A DNA stretch of 64,000 bases from Brevibacillus brevis (GCF_900637055.1 NZ_LR134338.1:5033501-5097500), one strand, 5' to 3'. Shown: positions 44,761 through 52,533, numbered from the stretch's first letter. A program made the numbers and translations. The notes: generated by a model not told the origin, from the sequence alone.

Positions 44761-45045
44761 TTATTCCTCCCTGAAAATTGATAAATCGTTATCCTGCAGG
44801 AAACGATGAAGGATTAAGCCTACTCTGTTTACAATTTCTTCGTCCTGTTGCGAAAAACCCGCTTCGTGAAACATTGCATGTAATAACTCGTGAACAATAA
44901 CTTCTTTTTTTCTGTTCTCACATAGTTCTTCCTCTATTTCGATTTTGCATGTGTCGTAGTAGACCTTCCCCCATGCATCATGTTTCCTTGCTAAATTGGA
45001 AGCATCCTCAACAAAATAAACCATTCCACCGATTCTGAATTCCAT
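44761..45045 (-). CDS. ImmA/IrrE-like zinc metallopeptidase
   Basis: 94 residues with HELLHAMFHEAG, an HExxH zinc motif plus the downstream acidic/His context of ImmA/IrrE proteins (small domain without HTH). In ICEBs1 and some phages ImmA cleaves the repressor ImmR after DNA damage. No repressor partner is visible here. SprT-like or structural metalloprotein are alternatives. Confidence 0.7.
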   Translation of the reverse strand: MEFRIGGMVYFVEDASNLARKHDAWGKVYYDTCKIEIEEELCENRKKEVIVHELLHAMFHEAGFSQQDEEIVNRVGLILHRFLQDNDLSIFREE

Positions 45046-45075
45046 TTTCTATATCACCTTCTTTCTCTATACACC

Positions 45076-45127
45076 AAAAAGAGCACACCAACACATCTTT
45101 CACCCTCTGTGTGTTGGAATGCTCTTA
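45076..45127 (-). terminator. Terminator upstream of the metallopeptidase gene
   Basis: AAGAGCACACCAACAC pairs with GTGTTGGAATGCTCTT with one bulge; TTTTTGGTG follows on the minus strand. Confidence 0.7.
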
Positions 45128-45200
45128 AATGGGTTTGCTCATATTGTTCAATGCAATTCTGGTACATCTCTCTTAGACAAAACTTATTGAATCCCTTTTT

Positions 45201-45650
45201 TTAATTAGATAAATTTTCAAGTTTATGTCTCGCCATAGCATTCCTTGCGGAACTGATTGCATTTAAGTAAAGCAGTCCTCCGGTTGAAACCAACACAGAC
45301 ACGACACTGATAAACTTGAAGAAGTCCGTATTTGGCAAGAATGTATTCGTAGCATAGAAGTATGTCCCTGTCGCACATACGAGCGATACAACAGCCAGCA
45401 GAGCAGCCAAAATGAAGCGATTCTCCACTCCGAATTCACGGTCAATATGCCACAATACGAATCCTCCAACCAGCAATGCTCCCAGCGACAGTATCGCATA
45501 TCTTCCAAGCGAAATTTCCGCAAGGAAAAGCCTTGTAACGGGAAGATACACAATGATAGACATAATCAAACAATTGAAAAAGAAAATAACTCCAGTCAGT
45601 AAAGCAGGAAAATTCGTTTTATCTAGAATCCGTTCGATTTTATCCAACAT
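45201..45650 (-). CDS. Four-helix phage membrane protein, 149 aa
   Basis: Four hydrophobic helices (~18-38, 50-70, 80-100, 112-132) and a short basic tail. No family recognised. A LexA-like box (45683-45698) lies upstream, so it may be SOS-induced together with the divergent YolD-like gene. Confidence 0.6.
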   Translation of the reverse strand: MLDKIERILDKTNFPALLTGVIFFFNCLIMSIIVYLPVTRLFLAEISLGRYAILSLGALLVGGFVLWHIDREFGVENRFILAALLAVVSLVCATGTYFYATNTFLPNTDFFKFISVVSVLVSTGGLLYLNAISSARNAMARHKLENLSN

Positions 45651-45682
45651 CCGTCATCACTCCTATATTTGAAAATATAGAC

Positions 45683-45698
45683 AAGAATGTATGTTCTT
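45683..45698. promoter_or_regulatory. LexA-like box upstream of the four-helix gene
   Basis: AAGAATGTATGTTCTT, an imperfect palindrome matching about 11 of 14 positions of the Bacillus LexA consensus CGAACRNRYGTTYC. The weakest of the boxes listed. Confidence 0.45.
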
Positions 45699-45756
45699 AT
45701 ACTATATCTAGTATATCATCCATTCCAGTATTTGTCATATCCAAACAAAATGCCTA

Positions 45757-45801
45757 TTGAATATTTATCGTGATAAGTTATAAAATACAAACATACGTTC
45801 T
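45757..45801 (+). promoter_or_regulatory. SigA promoter with LexA box over the start site
   Basis: TTGAAT (45757-45762), 16-base spacer, TATAAA (45779-45784), then CAAACATACGTTCT (45788-45801), which matches 12 of 14 LexA positions and sits where transcription would begin. It drives the YolD-like gene; yolD-type genes are LexA-controlled in B. subtilis. Confidence 0.65.
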
Positions 45802-45826
45802 TATTCAGATTGGAGTGTTTGCATTT

Positions 45827-46162
45827 ATGGGGAAGCGGGACAATTTGTTTGCATCGATGAGGCTTATCTTGTCTGAACATAAGACAGTAATTCTTGAACT
45901 GCAAGAAGAAAAAAAACTGGTTCCGCAGCCGATTCTGGAGCAGGACGAATTAGAGCATTTCGACTATGCAATCCGTGACTCCGCACGAAACGACTATGCA
46001 ATCACAGTCAGTTTGTGGAAAGAGAAAAAGAACGGACTTGGCTCTCTATTCACATTCTGGGGAGTAGTGAAATATGTAGATACGAAAAAAATCAAAATCG
46101 TAAATGTAACTGAAGTGGTCTGGATCGAGTCCCGCTTCATAACAAGTGTGATTGCTGATTAA
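45827..46162 (+). CDS. YolD-like protein
   Basis: 111 residues from ATG 45827 (TTGGAGTG upstream). The N-terminal RDNLFASMRLILSEHKTVILEL, the central helix and the ending FWGVVKYVDTKKIKIVN.. match the YolD-like family, which in Bacillus usually precedes a Y-family polymerase (UvrX/YqjW). Here no polymerase follows; the gene stands alone on the plus strand. Function unknown, probably SOS-related. Confidence 0.7.
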   Translation: MGKRDNLFASMRLILSEHKTVILELQEEKKLVPQPILEQDELEHFDYAIRDSARNDYAITVSLWKEKKNGLGSLFTFWGVVKYVDTKKIKIVNVTEVVWIESRFITSVIAD

Positions 46163-46165
46163 AGA

Positions 46166-46192
46166 AAAGAAGCGGGGACGGTCCCGCTTCTG
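46166..46192 (-). terminator. Terminator between early operon and YolD-like gene
   Basis: AGAAGCGGG/CCCGCTTCT hairpin; the minus strand continues TTTTCTTTA, so it mainly ends the early operon, and can also stop yolD transcription. Confidence 0.75.
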
Positions 46193-46198
46193 AGTATC

Positions 46199-46558
46199 TT
46201 ACAGTTGTTTAAATTGTATTGTCCTCAATTTAGCATCAATATCAATTGGTTCAACTATGTATTCTACTATTTTCATTTCATTATCTACACTATAAAAGAC
46301 AACTAATCTAATTTGTTCGAATATGTTACTTGTTCTTTCTCCACTTTCTGTATCGAATCCAAAGTAGTCAATAATTTGAAATAATGATTCAGTTTGTATG
46401 CAATTGTTCAATACGATTTTGTCTGCTCCACATTCAAAAGCATTGTAGTAAATACGAATAGAATTAACATTAAAGAAATATGATTCCTCTTCTTGAACAC
46501 GAATAGTCCTTAAAATAACTTCGTGACGAAAATTTCTTGGTGTACAGTAAATGATCAT
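46199..46558 (-). CDS. Early phage protein of unknown function, 119 aa
   Basis: Beta-rich start (IIYCTPRNFRHEVILRTIRV) and a central helix-strand region. Overlaps the RuvC-like stop by 4 bases, so co-translated. No family recognised. Confidence 0.6.
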   Translation of the reverse strand: MIIYCTPRNFRHEVILRTIRVQEEESYFFNVNSIRIYYNAFECGADKIVLNNCIQTESLFQIIDYFGFDTESGERTSNIFEQIRLVVFYSVDNEMKIVEYIVEPIDIDAKLRTIQFKQL

Positions 46559-47043
46559 TCCACATCATCCTCCTTTTTCTTCTTCTCTACTTCTTTGACT
46601 AGATAGCAGTTCGCAAGGCTTAAAGCATCGGCTTCGTTATCAGTTAATTTGCCTGTGAAGGCAAAGATATTTCTAACACATTGTTCCGTTTGCTCCTTCG
46701 TAGCCTTACTGTTCCTCACCGTAACAGCCTTGTGGGAAGCGGGGGCATACACAACAGTCGGTATACGATTTATCTCAGCAGCAAGCAGGAAAGCGGCGAA
46801 AGCATTAGCCAGCCTCTTTACAGTTGCGGCATTCTTCGCAAAAAAGTTGTCTTCAATAACCATCACATCGACTTTATAATCCTGAATAAGTTCAATCGCT
46901 TTCAGATATAGGTCAGCCAAGCGGTACTGGAGAGTGTCTTTATTACTCGTCTTGAGATTCAATGTATAAAGCACTTCTCTCTTGTCGTTGATAATGGCTA
47001 TACCTGCTTGTCCAAGAGCAGAATCAACACCCATAATAATCAT
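46555..47043 (-). CDS. RuvC-like Holliday junction resolvase
   Basis: 162 residues from ATG 47043 (GAGGAGGTGAGG upstream; overlaps previous stop as ATGA). RNase H-fold landmarks: GVDSALGQAGIAI with the first catalytic D, VIEDNFF with the second acid, and DNEADALSLA at the end. Probably resolves recombination or packaging branch structures. It ends with an acidic/basic tail. Confidence 0.82.
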   Translation of the reverse strand: MIIMGVDSALGQAGIAIINDKREVLYTLNLKTSNKDTLQYRLADLYLKAIELIQDYKVDVMVIEDNFFAKNAATVKRLANAFAAFLLAAEINRIPTVVYAPASHKAVTVRNSKATKEQTEQCVRNIFAFTGKLTDNEADALSLANCYLVKEVEKKKKEDDVE

Positions 47044-47210
47044 TGCCTCACCTCCTCTTGCGAGGATTGAGACTGTGCCTGTTTCCTCTTCCAATAAAGC
47101 CACAAATCGAGCATTTCACTATGTACTCGCTCTTTGCTTTTATCAACGAAATGAATCTGACAGTCCTTGAAATTATCAGTAAAAAATAAACGAACTAAAT
47201 CTTTTTCCAT
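47040..47210 (-). CDS. Small early phage protein, 56 aa
   Basis: ATG at 47210 preceded by AGAGGAGG. Mixed alpha/beta, charged (LVRLFFTDNFKDCQIHFVDK), with a Gln/Ser/Glu tail. Stop overlaps the RuvC-like start. No family recognised. Confidence 0.6.
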   Translation of the reverse strand: MEKDLVRLFFTDNFKDCQIHFVDKSKERVHSEMLDLWLYWKRKQAQSQSSQEEVRQ

Positions 47211-47321
47211 ACTATCGCCTCCTCTTTGTGGAGGAGGAGTATCTGTTATGTTGATTGTGTCTGTAAGGCTTTCTAGCCGATAAGTATTTGTATAATGTTA
47301 AGTAACCCCTCCTGATAAAAT

Positions 47322-47380
47322 AAAAAGCAACCAAAGATGTCCCTGTTGAAGCGGGGGGACAAATTGTATGGTTGCTGTGT
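47322..47380 (-). terminator. Terminator between 210-aa gene and RuvC operon
   Basis: AGCAACCA...TGTCCC...GGGACA...TGGTTGCT: a long interrupted hairpin followed by TTTTTATTTTA on the minus strand. Confidence 0.75.
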
Positions 47381-47405
47381 TGAAAAGTTTGTTGTTGTTG
47401 TAAAT

Positions 47406-48038
47406 TCAGCCTTGTTCGGCTGCTGATTCTGCTTCTGACTCAGACTCTGTTTGACTTAGCATCAAGTCATCAGAAGCATTCTCAATGTCAATCTGGTCAA
47501 GAATCACCCAGTTCAATGAGCAGTAATCCTTGCCTGATGTTTGAGTCAAAAACAGGTGATACAAGCCACTCGTTTGCTCACGATTCAAGTAGATCCTCTC
47601 CGTGGCTCCGTGAGTCTGCCCTTCCCTGTCTGTGAACGAATAAGACAGCCGTAAATGTGAGTTCCCACTAGGATACTCAATCACTGTAGCAATGCCCTCG
47701 GAGGCTTTGATTCCGTCCATCAAGTCGCTTAATGTCATAGTTTCTGCTCTTCCCTTCAGTTTTTTACTCATTTGCTTTGTTTTTTGAAGTATCACGGAGT
47801 AATCATCTTGAGTGAAAGAAACATTTTTAAACAGATTGTGTCTTCTTACTGACTGAATCGTTATAGCCAATTGCTTCTCTATGCTGTCATAACTTGTTTC
47901 TTGAGAAAAATTCGGACTGAAAAAGAAAATCTCTGAACAAAGTTTCTCATTATCTCTGTTGAAGAAGAACTTAACAACTGCCATAGAGCCGCTTTTTACA
48001 AATGTCTTTTTGTAAACAAAGAACTTATTCTGTGTCAT
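47406..48038 (-). CDS. Early phage protein of unknown function, 210 aa
   Basis: N-terminal beta-rich half (FFVYKKTFVKSGSMAVVKFFF) and an acidic Ser/Glu tail (SQTESESEAESAAEQG). No family recognised. The start follows the stop of a 38-residue ORF and is under the LexA-boxed promoter at 48.2 kb. Confidence 0.6.
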   Translation of the reverse strand: MTQNKFFVYKKTFVKSGSMAVVKFFFNRDNEKLCSEIFFFSPNFSQETSYDSIEKQLAITIQSVRRHNLFKNVSFTQDDYSVILQKTKQMSKKLKGRAETMTLSDLMDGIKASEGIATVIEYPSGNSHLRLSYSFTDREGQTHGATERIYLNREQTSGLYHLFLTQTSGKDYCSLNWVILDQIDIENASDDLMLSQTESESEAESAAEQG

Positions 48039-48041
48039 TGT

Positions 48042-48158
48042 TCATAGCACCTCATCGAAGTTGTCTTGAGCAACAACTAGAACTGTCATTTGTAGCCAAA
48101 CTGTCTCTGTCAAAGATACATTAAGATAAAGTGAATTATCTACTTGTCTCTTTGACAT
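48042..48158 (-). CDS. Putative small leader protein, 38 aa
   Basis: ATG at 48158 with a weak AGGA upstream; ends 3 bases before the 210-residue gene starts. Amphipathic (SLYLNVSLTETVWLQMTVLV). Could be a real small protein or a translated leader. Confidence 0.35.
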   Translation of the reverse strand: MSKRQVDNSLYLNVSLTETVWLQMTVLVVAQDNFDEVL

Positions 48159-48183
48159 ATCTGCTTCAAATCCTGTTTTTTCG

Positions 48184-48213
48184 AGAACATTTGTTTGTAT
48201 TTTTATTATATCA
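48184..48213 (-). promoter_or_regulatory. Extended -10 promoter with LexA box
   Basis: Minus strand TGATATAAT (extended -10, 48213-48205), then CAAACAAATGTTCT (48197-48184), a 12/14 LexA match right over the start site. Same layout as the YolD promoter. It serves the 38- and 210-residue genes. Confidence 0.6.
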
Positions 48214-48261
48214 TGCCTCTAAGCACTTGTCGCACCATCAAGGAAAAAACATCCAAAACCT

Positions 48262-48981
48262 TTAGAACGGCAGATTGTCATACTCTTCTTCTGTCATTTC
48301 GAGATTGCCCAGCCACGCAGTAGATGCTTCTTTCTTTTTTTCTGCTTGTTGCTCGGCTTTCATTTCTGCAGAGTGTTTCGCAAATGCTTCATCAAGAGCA
48401 GCGAACATTTTCTTCGTGTCTATTTGTTTTGTTGGTTTGAATTCAATCGACGGCTTCGGAGGCTCCTGTTTAGTTTGTTTTGGAGGAGCGGGTTCACGGA
48501 ACAGCCATTGGAAACTCGGTTTCGCTACTTCTTTCTGTTTTATGATTGGCATTAACGGTGGACTCAGCAGTTCTTTAATGTGCTGATATAAGAGTTCTTT
48601 CGGTAAAGCCCAAGCCTCTTTTTCAATCGAGTGGTTAATCCATCTTCCGTTGTCAAAAGTTTGAACAATGTTTTCTTTCACTCTCAAGTTGCAGTCTAGT
48701 TCCCACGAAATCCACTGTAAGTCTTTAAGCGGAATTGGTTCGTAGTTCCTGCCATTCATCATGCCAAGTAAGAAGTCCTTCTGGAAGTTCTCTTGGAGAT
48801 ACGAAATGGCCTCGCTCTCGCTTAAATTCAAGTGTTGCTGCACGAAACTGATATTGTCTAACTTGCTCATTTCTTCGTTGAAATGAATAGAGATTTTTAC
48901 TTTAGAAATCTGATTTAGTGAGAATTTGATTTGTTGCTCAAAAGCGACATCTTCCTTTCGCTTGTTCTTTAAAATACTCAT
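48262..48981 (-). CDS. Early phage protein with SSB-like C-terminal tip, 239 aa
   Basis: A folded N-terminal ~150 residues, a Pro/Lys/Glu-rich linker (PAPPKQTKQEPPKPS) and an acidic end EEEYDNLPF that copies the C-terminal tip of bacterial SSB (DDDLPF/DDDIPF), which recruits repair and replication enzymes. It may be a phage single-strand-binding protein or a decoy for SSB partners. The body matches no family I recognise. Confidence 0.6.
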   Translation of the reverse strand: MSILKNKRKEDVAFEQQIKFSLNQISKVKISIHFNEEMSKLDNISFVQQHLNLSESEAISYLQENFQKDFLLGMMNGRNYEPIPLKDLQWISWELDCNLRVKENIVQTFDNGRWINHSIEKEAWALPKELLYQHIKELLSPPLMPIIKQKEVAKPSFQWLFREPAPPKQTKQEPPKPSIEFKPTKQIDTKKMFAALDEAFAKHSAEMKAEQQAEKKKEASTAWLGNLEMTEEEYDNLPF

Positions 48982-49062
48982 AGTATCACTCCTCCTTTTT
49001 CTCTCTTAGCAAAGGCTAAGTGCTGTCTTTTGTTGAAATTGCAAACTGTCTGTTTTTGAGTG

Positions 49063-50193
49063 TTAGAATGGAACTACTTCTTCGCTACTCTGCATCTGTT
49101 CGTTGTTTTCTAACTGCTCTCTTTCATTAAGTGAAGCGAGTAGTTCTTTATAAAAATCACGTGTTGTTGGTGTTACTGACTTTCTCTTCTTGCTTGTCTC
49201 AACTTTCTGCTTCATTTGTGCAGCCGAGCCGCCGCCCGGACTGACATTCTCATTTTTTTGGATTACCCCATCTGCTTTGTTTATATAACCAGTCGCTTCG
49301 GCATCTGCTTTTAGAACATCAGGATTTTCTAATACATTTCTTATGAAGCCAGCGACATTGTCGGGGACGAATCCTTTATCGTAAGCCCGAACTGAATGTC
49401 TCAAACACTGGATGGAAAGTAGAGCAGTTTCTTCGTTTGAAATGTAAGGCAGAATCGCTTGTTTGACATTTGTATTCTTTAGAAAGACACTCACTAACTT
49501 AATGAGTTCTTTTTCCGTTTCAAAAGAGATTTTTGAAATAGGTTGGTTCTCAGCAGGAAGTTGGTTTTGTTGATTATCAGAAACAGAATCAGAAAATACA
49601 CCCTCAGCATCCATCCGTCCGTCTTTCAAATTCTTATTCTTATTATAGATAGGATGTGCAATTTGCTTATCTATACTATCCATTTTGCTACCCATATGGT
49701 ATGCATTTTGGGTACCTGAGTTCAGGTATGCATTTTGAGTACCTTTCTGTTCGTGAAGTTCTTTTAATCGCTCAATCTGTTGTTCGCACCAAACGATGCC
49801 GAATAGTGTTATAAATGCTTGCGGAGTCCTAATTTCTTCTGGGAAAGGAATTGGCTTTGTAATAATCCATTGAGTCGCCTCACCCTTTTTATTAAATCTT
49901 CTATCTTTAATTGGTCTAATTAAGCCATACTCTATTAATCCGATTTTTCCCAACTTTTTATCTCCGTTTATTGCTCGTTTTATTGAATTTAAACTTGTCC
50001 CAATTAGTTCTGCTAATTCTGCATCTGAAACAATGACTTCTTCTGATTCAGTTTCCCAGTCACGTTGTTTTCTAAAGTGATATATCTGTTCTAATTTCCA
50101 AAGCATCTTCATAACAGCAAGACCGCAATCTTTTATATAGTGCTGCCAACCAAGCAGTTCGTAAAAGTTTGTATCCATCGTGTAAAATTTCAT
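49063..50193 (-). CDS. Phage replication protein (helix-turn-helix, DnaD-like layout)
   Basis: 376 residues from ATG 50193 (GGGAGG 8 bases upstream). N-terminal winged-helix region (~15-110: VSDAELAELIGTSLNSIKRAIN) as in phage/plasmid initiators, a variable middle with a duplicated GTQNAY motif, a helical region (~230-300) and a disordered end finishing SSEEVVPF, again SSB-tip-like. The duplicated motif is encoded by two 19-base repeats that look like origin iterons. Confidence 0.7.
   Translation of the reverse strand: MKFYTMDTNFYELLGWQHYIKDCGLAVMKMLWKLEQIYHFRKQRDWETESEEVIVSDAELAELIGTSLNSIKRAINGDKKLGKIGLIEYGLIRPIKDRRFNKKGEATQWIITKPIPFPEEIRTPQAFITLFGIVWCEQQIERLKELHEQKGTQNAYLNSGTQNAYHMGSKMDSIDKQIAHPIYNKNKNLKDGRMDAEGVFSDSVSDNQQNQLPAENQPISKISFETEKELIKLVSVFLKNTNVKQAILPYISNEETALLSIQCLRHSVRAYDKGFVPDNVAGFIRNVLENPDVLKADAEATGYINKADGVIQKNENVSPGGGSAAQMKQKVETSKKRKSVTPTTRDFYKELLASLNEREQLENNEQMQSSEEVVPF
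49698..49743. repeat. Iteron-like repeats inside the replication gene
   Basis: Two copies of GGTATGCATTTTGRGTACC at 49698-49716 and 49725-49743, 27 bases apart (18 of 19 identical), each containing ATGCAT. Origins inside the initiator gene are known from lambda O and many Gram-positive phages. Confidence 0.6.
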
Positions 50194-50333
50194 ACTATAC
50201 ACCTCCCATGTAGAAGGGCTAGAGGTGTGTTTGTAGTGTGTTGTAAGTGTGTGTTCGTGTTTTGTTATATCCCTTATGCAACCTACACTGTGAAGTGATT
50301 TGTAGGCTCCAGAAGGGGCATAACCCCTTTTTG

Positions 50334-50675
50334 TTACTTTTTCAAATACTCATATATCTTGTTCTTGCACTCTTTGAAGTAGTTGTATTTCTCGAATGTC
50401 GGATTATTCGTCTGTTCGATTCTCCAAATTTCATTCAACTGTGGCATAAAGATTTTAAAGAAATCATCAATATCTACATATGTAAGTGTGGTTCCTTCCA
50501 CAACTACATTTACACCAATTAGTTCCGGTGAGTATTTGACTTTCTTGAAACTGAAATTAATATCGAACAATTTGAATGAGAGTGAATCAATCTCTCTTTC
50601 TCTTTGATAGTTCTCGTAATGTTCCGAAAGGATTTCTTTAATCTCTTCTTTAGAAAGAACATAATCTTTATTCAT
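50334..50675 (-). CDS. Early phage protein of unknown function, 113 aa
   Basis: Alpha/beta, charged (LSKEEIKEILSEHYENYQRERE). Overlaps the 77-residue gene stop by 4 bases. Two small hairpins (AAGGGG/CCCCTT and CCTAC/GTAGG) lie in the ~140-base gap that follows. No family recognised. Confidence 0.6.
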   Translation of the reverse strand: MNKDYVLSKEEIKEILSEHYENYQREREIDSLSFKLFDINFSFKKVKYSPELIGVNVVVEGTTLTYVDIDDFFKIFMPQLNEIWRIEQTNNPTFEKYNYFKECKNKIYEYLKK

Positions 50676-50905
50676 ATTTCATCATCCTCCCATCTTTCAA
50701 TTGTGCGTTCATCGTTTGGAACTCTTAATTGTTTAAATGAACGAAAATCTTCTACTGTTGCATTTCTAGTGTATGAGTCTCTAAAATACTCACCGTTCGG
50801 ATCTGTTTCCCAAAAATTCAAGATTACTTTGTATGATTGTGTCTCTTCAACGAACAAAGCGACTACATAATTTGCGGAAATATACTCACTTAATGACAAA
50901 TTCAT
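50672..50905 (-). CDS. Early phage protein of unknown function, 77 aa
   Basis: Beta-rich start (YVVALFVEETQSYKVILNF) and an acidic end (ERWEDDEI). Overlaps both neighbours by 4 bases, so it is part of a coupled early operon. No family recognised. Confidence 0.6.
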   Translation of the reverse strand: MNLSLSEYISANYVVALFVEETQSYKVILNFWETDPNGEYFRDSYTRNATVEDFRSFKQLRVPNDERTIERWEDDEI

Positions 50906-51231
50906 ATCGCAACACCTCCTGCCGTTAACAACAACTCTTCTTTGCTTAATGTTTCAAGAAACTCTTCTGAAACATCGTTTGTTCCAATTGGCTTCATTGA
51001 TTCCCAGCCTTTTAGTATCAATTTCATTTCTTTATTTTTCGTGCTTACTGTTTTGGACTCATATAAACACTTATCTTCGTTGTAAAGTCTCAAAATACTA
51101 TATAATTGACCGGCATAATTTTTTTCACCAAACAAATCAATCCAACCAAGTGCCTCTAAAATTTCCTTCGCAGCCCACGCTTTGTGTGCTTTCAACAATT
51201 TACCTTTTTCTGGATGAAAATAAAACTTCAT
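50902..51231 (-). CDS. Early phage protein of unknown function, about 109 aa
   Basis: Start at 51231 chosen for its 9-base spacing from AAAGGAGG; ATG 51237 is possible. Helical core (LLKAHKAWAAKEILEALGW) and a C-terminal acidic helix. No family recognised. Confidence 0.6.
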   Translation of the reverse strand: MKFYFHPEKGKLLKAHKAWAAKEILEALGWIDLFGEKNYAGQLYSILRLYNEDKCLYESKTVSTKNKEMKLILKGWESMKPIGTNDVSEEFLETLSKEELLLTAGGVAI

Positions 51232-51341
51232 AACCATCGTCCTCCTTTCTGGTTTGGATGTTGCGGGATACATGCTTGATTCTCATATATCCCATACATC
51301 CTATTTTCTTTATGTAATTCTTAATAACTAAGCGAACGGTA

Positions 51342-51689
51342 TCAATAGTATTCGTATTCTTTATCTGCAAATGATTCGTAGACTTCCAGTCCTCTTCGAT
51401 TTTTCCAGATGAAATCTATCATTCTTTCTAAATCTATGAATGAATATTCTCTATCTCTCCAATTGTTGTTTACGTCATACCATCTTATTGCAAATTCGTT
51501 GTCGTCATCTTTGAAAATTTCATATCTTCCGTTCGTTGATTTACTAACTAAAGTAAAGTGGTGACCTTTAATTTTGTAAGTATAATTAGATCCTTCTAGT
51601 TCGTAATGTCTTCTTTTCCATCCACTTCCCAATTCCAACAGATACTCTCTAACCTCACGCTTGCTTTTAAAAACTTTTCTCATAAACAT
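51342..51689 (-). CDS. First early phage gene, about 115 aa
   Basis: GAGGAGG lies 9 bases before ATG 51689. Basic start (MRKVFKSKREVREYL), then aromatic-rich beta region (YTYKIKGHHFTLVS...EYSFIDLERMIDFIW). No family recognised. First gene of the leftward early operon next to the LexA-box switch region. Confidence 0.6.
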   Translation of the reverse strand: MFMRKVFKSKREVREYLLELGSGWKRRHYELEGSNYTYKIKGHHFTLVSKSTNGRYEIFKDDDNEFAIRWYDVNNNWRDREYSFIDLERMIDFIWKNRRGLEVYESFADKEYEYY

Positions 51690-51783
51690 AAATATCATCC
51701 TCCTCTTTGTTTGCAGGCCTTACCTCCCGTTTTTATGGCTTCCCAACTAAATCCTGCCCCAGCCAGTTTTCTATATGTACTAT

Positions 51784-51797
51784 AGAACATTCGTTTG
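51784..51797 (-). promoter_or_regulatory. LexA-like box 1 of the switch region
   Basis: Minus strand CAAACGAATGTTCT, 12/14 of the LexA consensus, followed at once by TATAGT. It lies ~95 bases upstream of the first early gene. Confidence 0.6.
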
Positions 51798-51880
51798 TCA
51801 TTTCCTTGTTTTTCTTAAAATATTTCTTAAAGTTTTTAATTAAAAAAATATTTTAAATTGTTTATGTATATATCATAACT

Positions 51881-51894
51881 CGAACGAATGTTTG
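51881..51894 (+). promoter_or_regulatory. LexA-like box 2 of the switch region
   Basis: CGAACGAATGTTTG matches 13 of 14 positions of CGAACRNRYGTTYC. It lies midway between the leftward early operon and the rightward recombinase region; a possible TTGACT...TATTGA promoter for the rightward genes is ~40 bases away. The rest of 51700-52095 is AT-rich with no gene seen. Confidence 0.65.
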
Positions 51895-52095
51895 TGTCAA
51901 ATTATAAGAGCATTTTTTTGAAGTTTTTTATTGACTTTTTATGATACTCTTCTATTGAACATTATCGGACGATATCCTTTTTTATTTTAGAGTTTTTTTC
52001 AAAAAATTTCTCTCTCTAAAATACAAGGCTATTTTTGTCCCAATGAGTCGTGAGAAAATATATACAGATAAGAGATTATTTAGGAGAGTGGTCGT

Positions 52096-52533
52096 ATGAA
52101 TGTCGTTTCTTACATCAATCAATCTGATGAAGCACTATTTGCAGAGCAGTTAGAATCTGTTAAGACTTATTGCAGCGAACAGAACTTGCGACATGTGATG
52201 AACTTCGACTCTCTTGAACTACTGACAAAATACATGCAGTACACTCACATCGTCATCGTCAACAATGAAACAGAACTAATTGAAAGTCCGTTTAAGCGGC
52301 TGGTTGAGTTTGTCCAATTGGCGGTCAAGCACGATGTGGTATTACTCATTAAAGAAGGACAGATAGAAGTAAATACACACTCTCTGTCAGAAGACAGTCT
52401 TTTTCTGTCGTTCCCGACAGCATTCGAAAAGATGGTATCCGAACGAACAAGGACATATGAAGAACTTAAAATGATGAAGTCAGAAATACTTAGAAGCATA
52501 ATTGCACAGCACTACATATATCCAGCAGGTTGA
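52096..52533 (+). CDS. Degenerate serine-recombinase N-domain-like protein, 145 aa
   Basis: The strand-helix order follows the resolvase catalytic domain: YINQS at residues 6-10 in the place of YIRVS/YxRxS, then FAEQLESVKTYCSEQNL like the helix after the nucleophile, THIVIVNN like the DVVLVYKLDR strand, and VQLAVKHDVVLLIKEGQIEVNTHS like the GVxLxxxEGxIDT stretch. S10 aligns with the nucleophile, but Arg8 is Asn and the R-L-x-R motif is missing, so it should be inactive. No DNA-binding C-terminal domain. Directly upstream of the real recombinase, so it may regulate it. Assignment is by eye. Confidence 0.55.
   Translation: MNVVSYINQSDEALFAEQLESVKTYCSEQNLRHVMNFDSLELLTKYMQYTHIVIVNNETELIESPFKRLVEFVQLAVKHDVVLLIKEGQIEVNTHSLSEDSLFLSFPTAFEKMVSERTRTYEELKMMKSEILRSIIAQHYIYPAG

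Noticed and set aside
44761..45045. An ImmR/ImmA repressor switch as in ICEBs1
   Set aside because: Only the metallopeptidase is present; no HTH repressor gene is adjacent, so the switch cannot be claimed.
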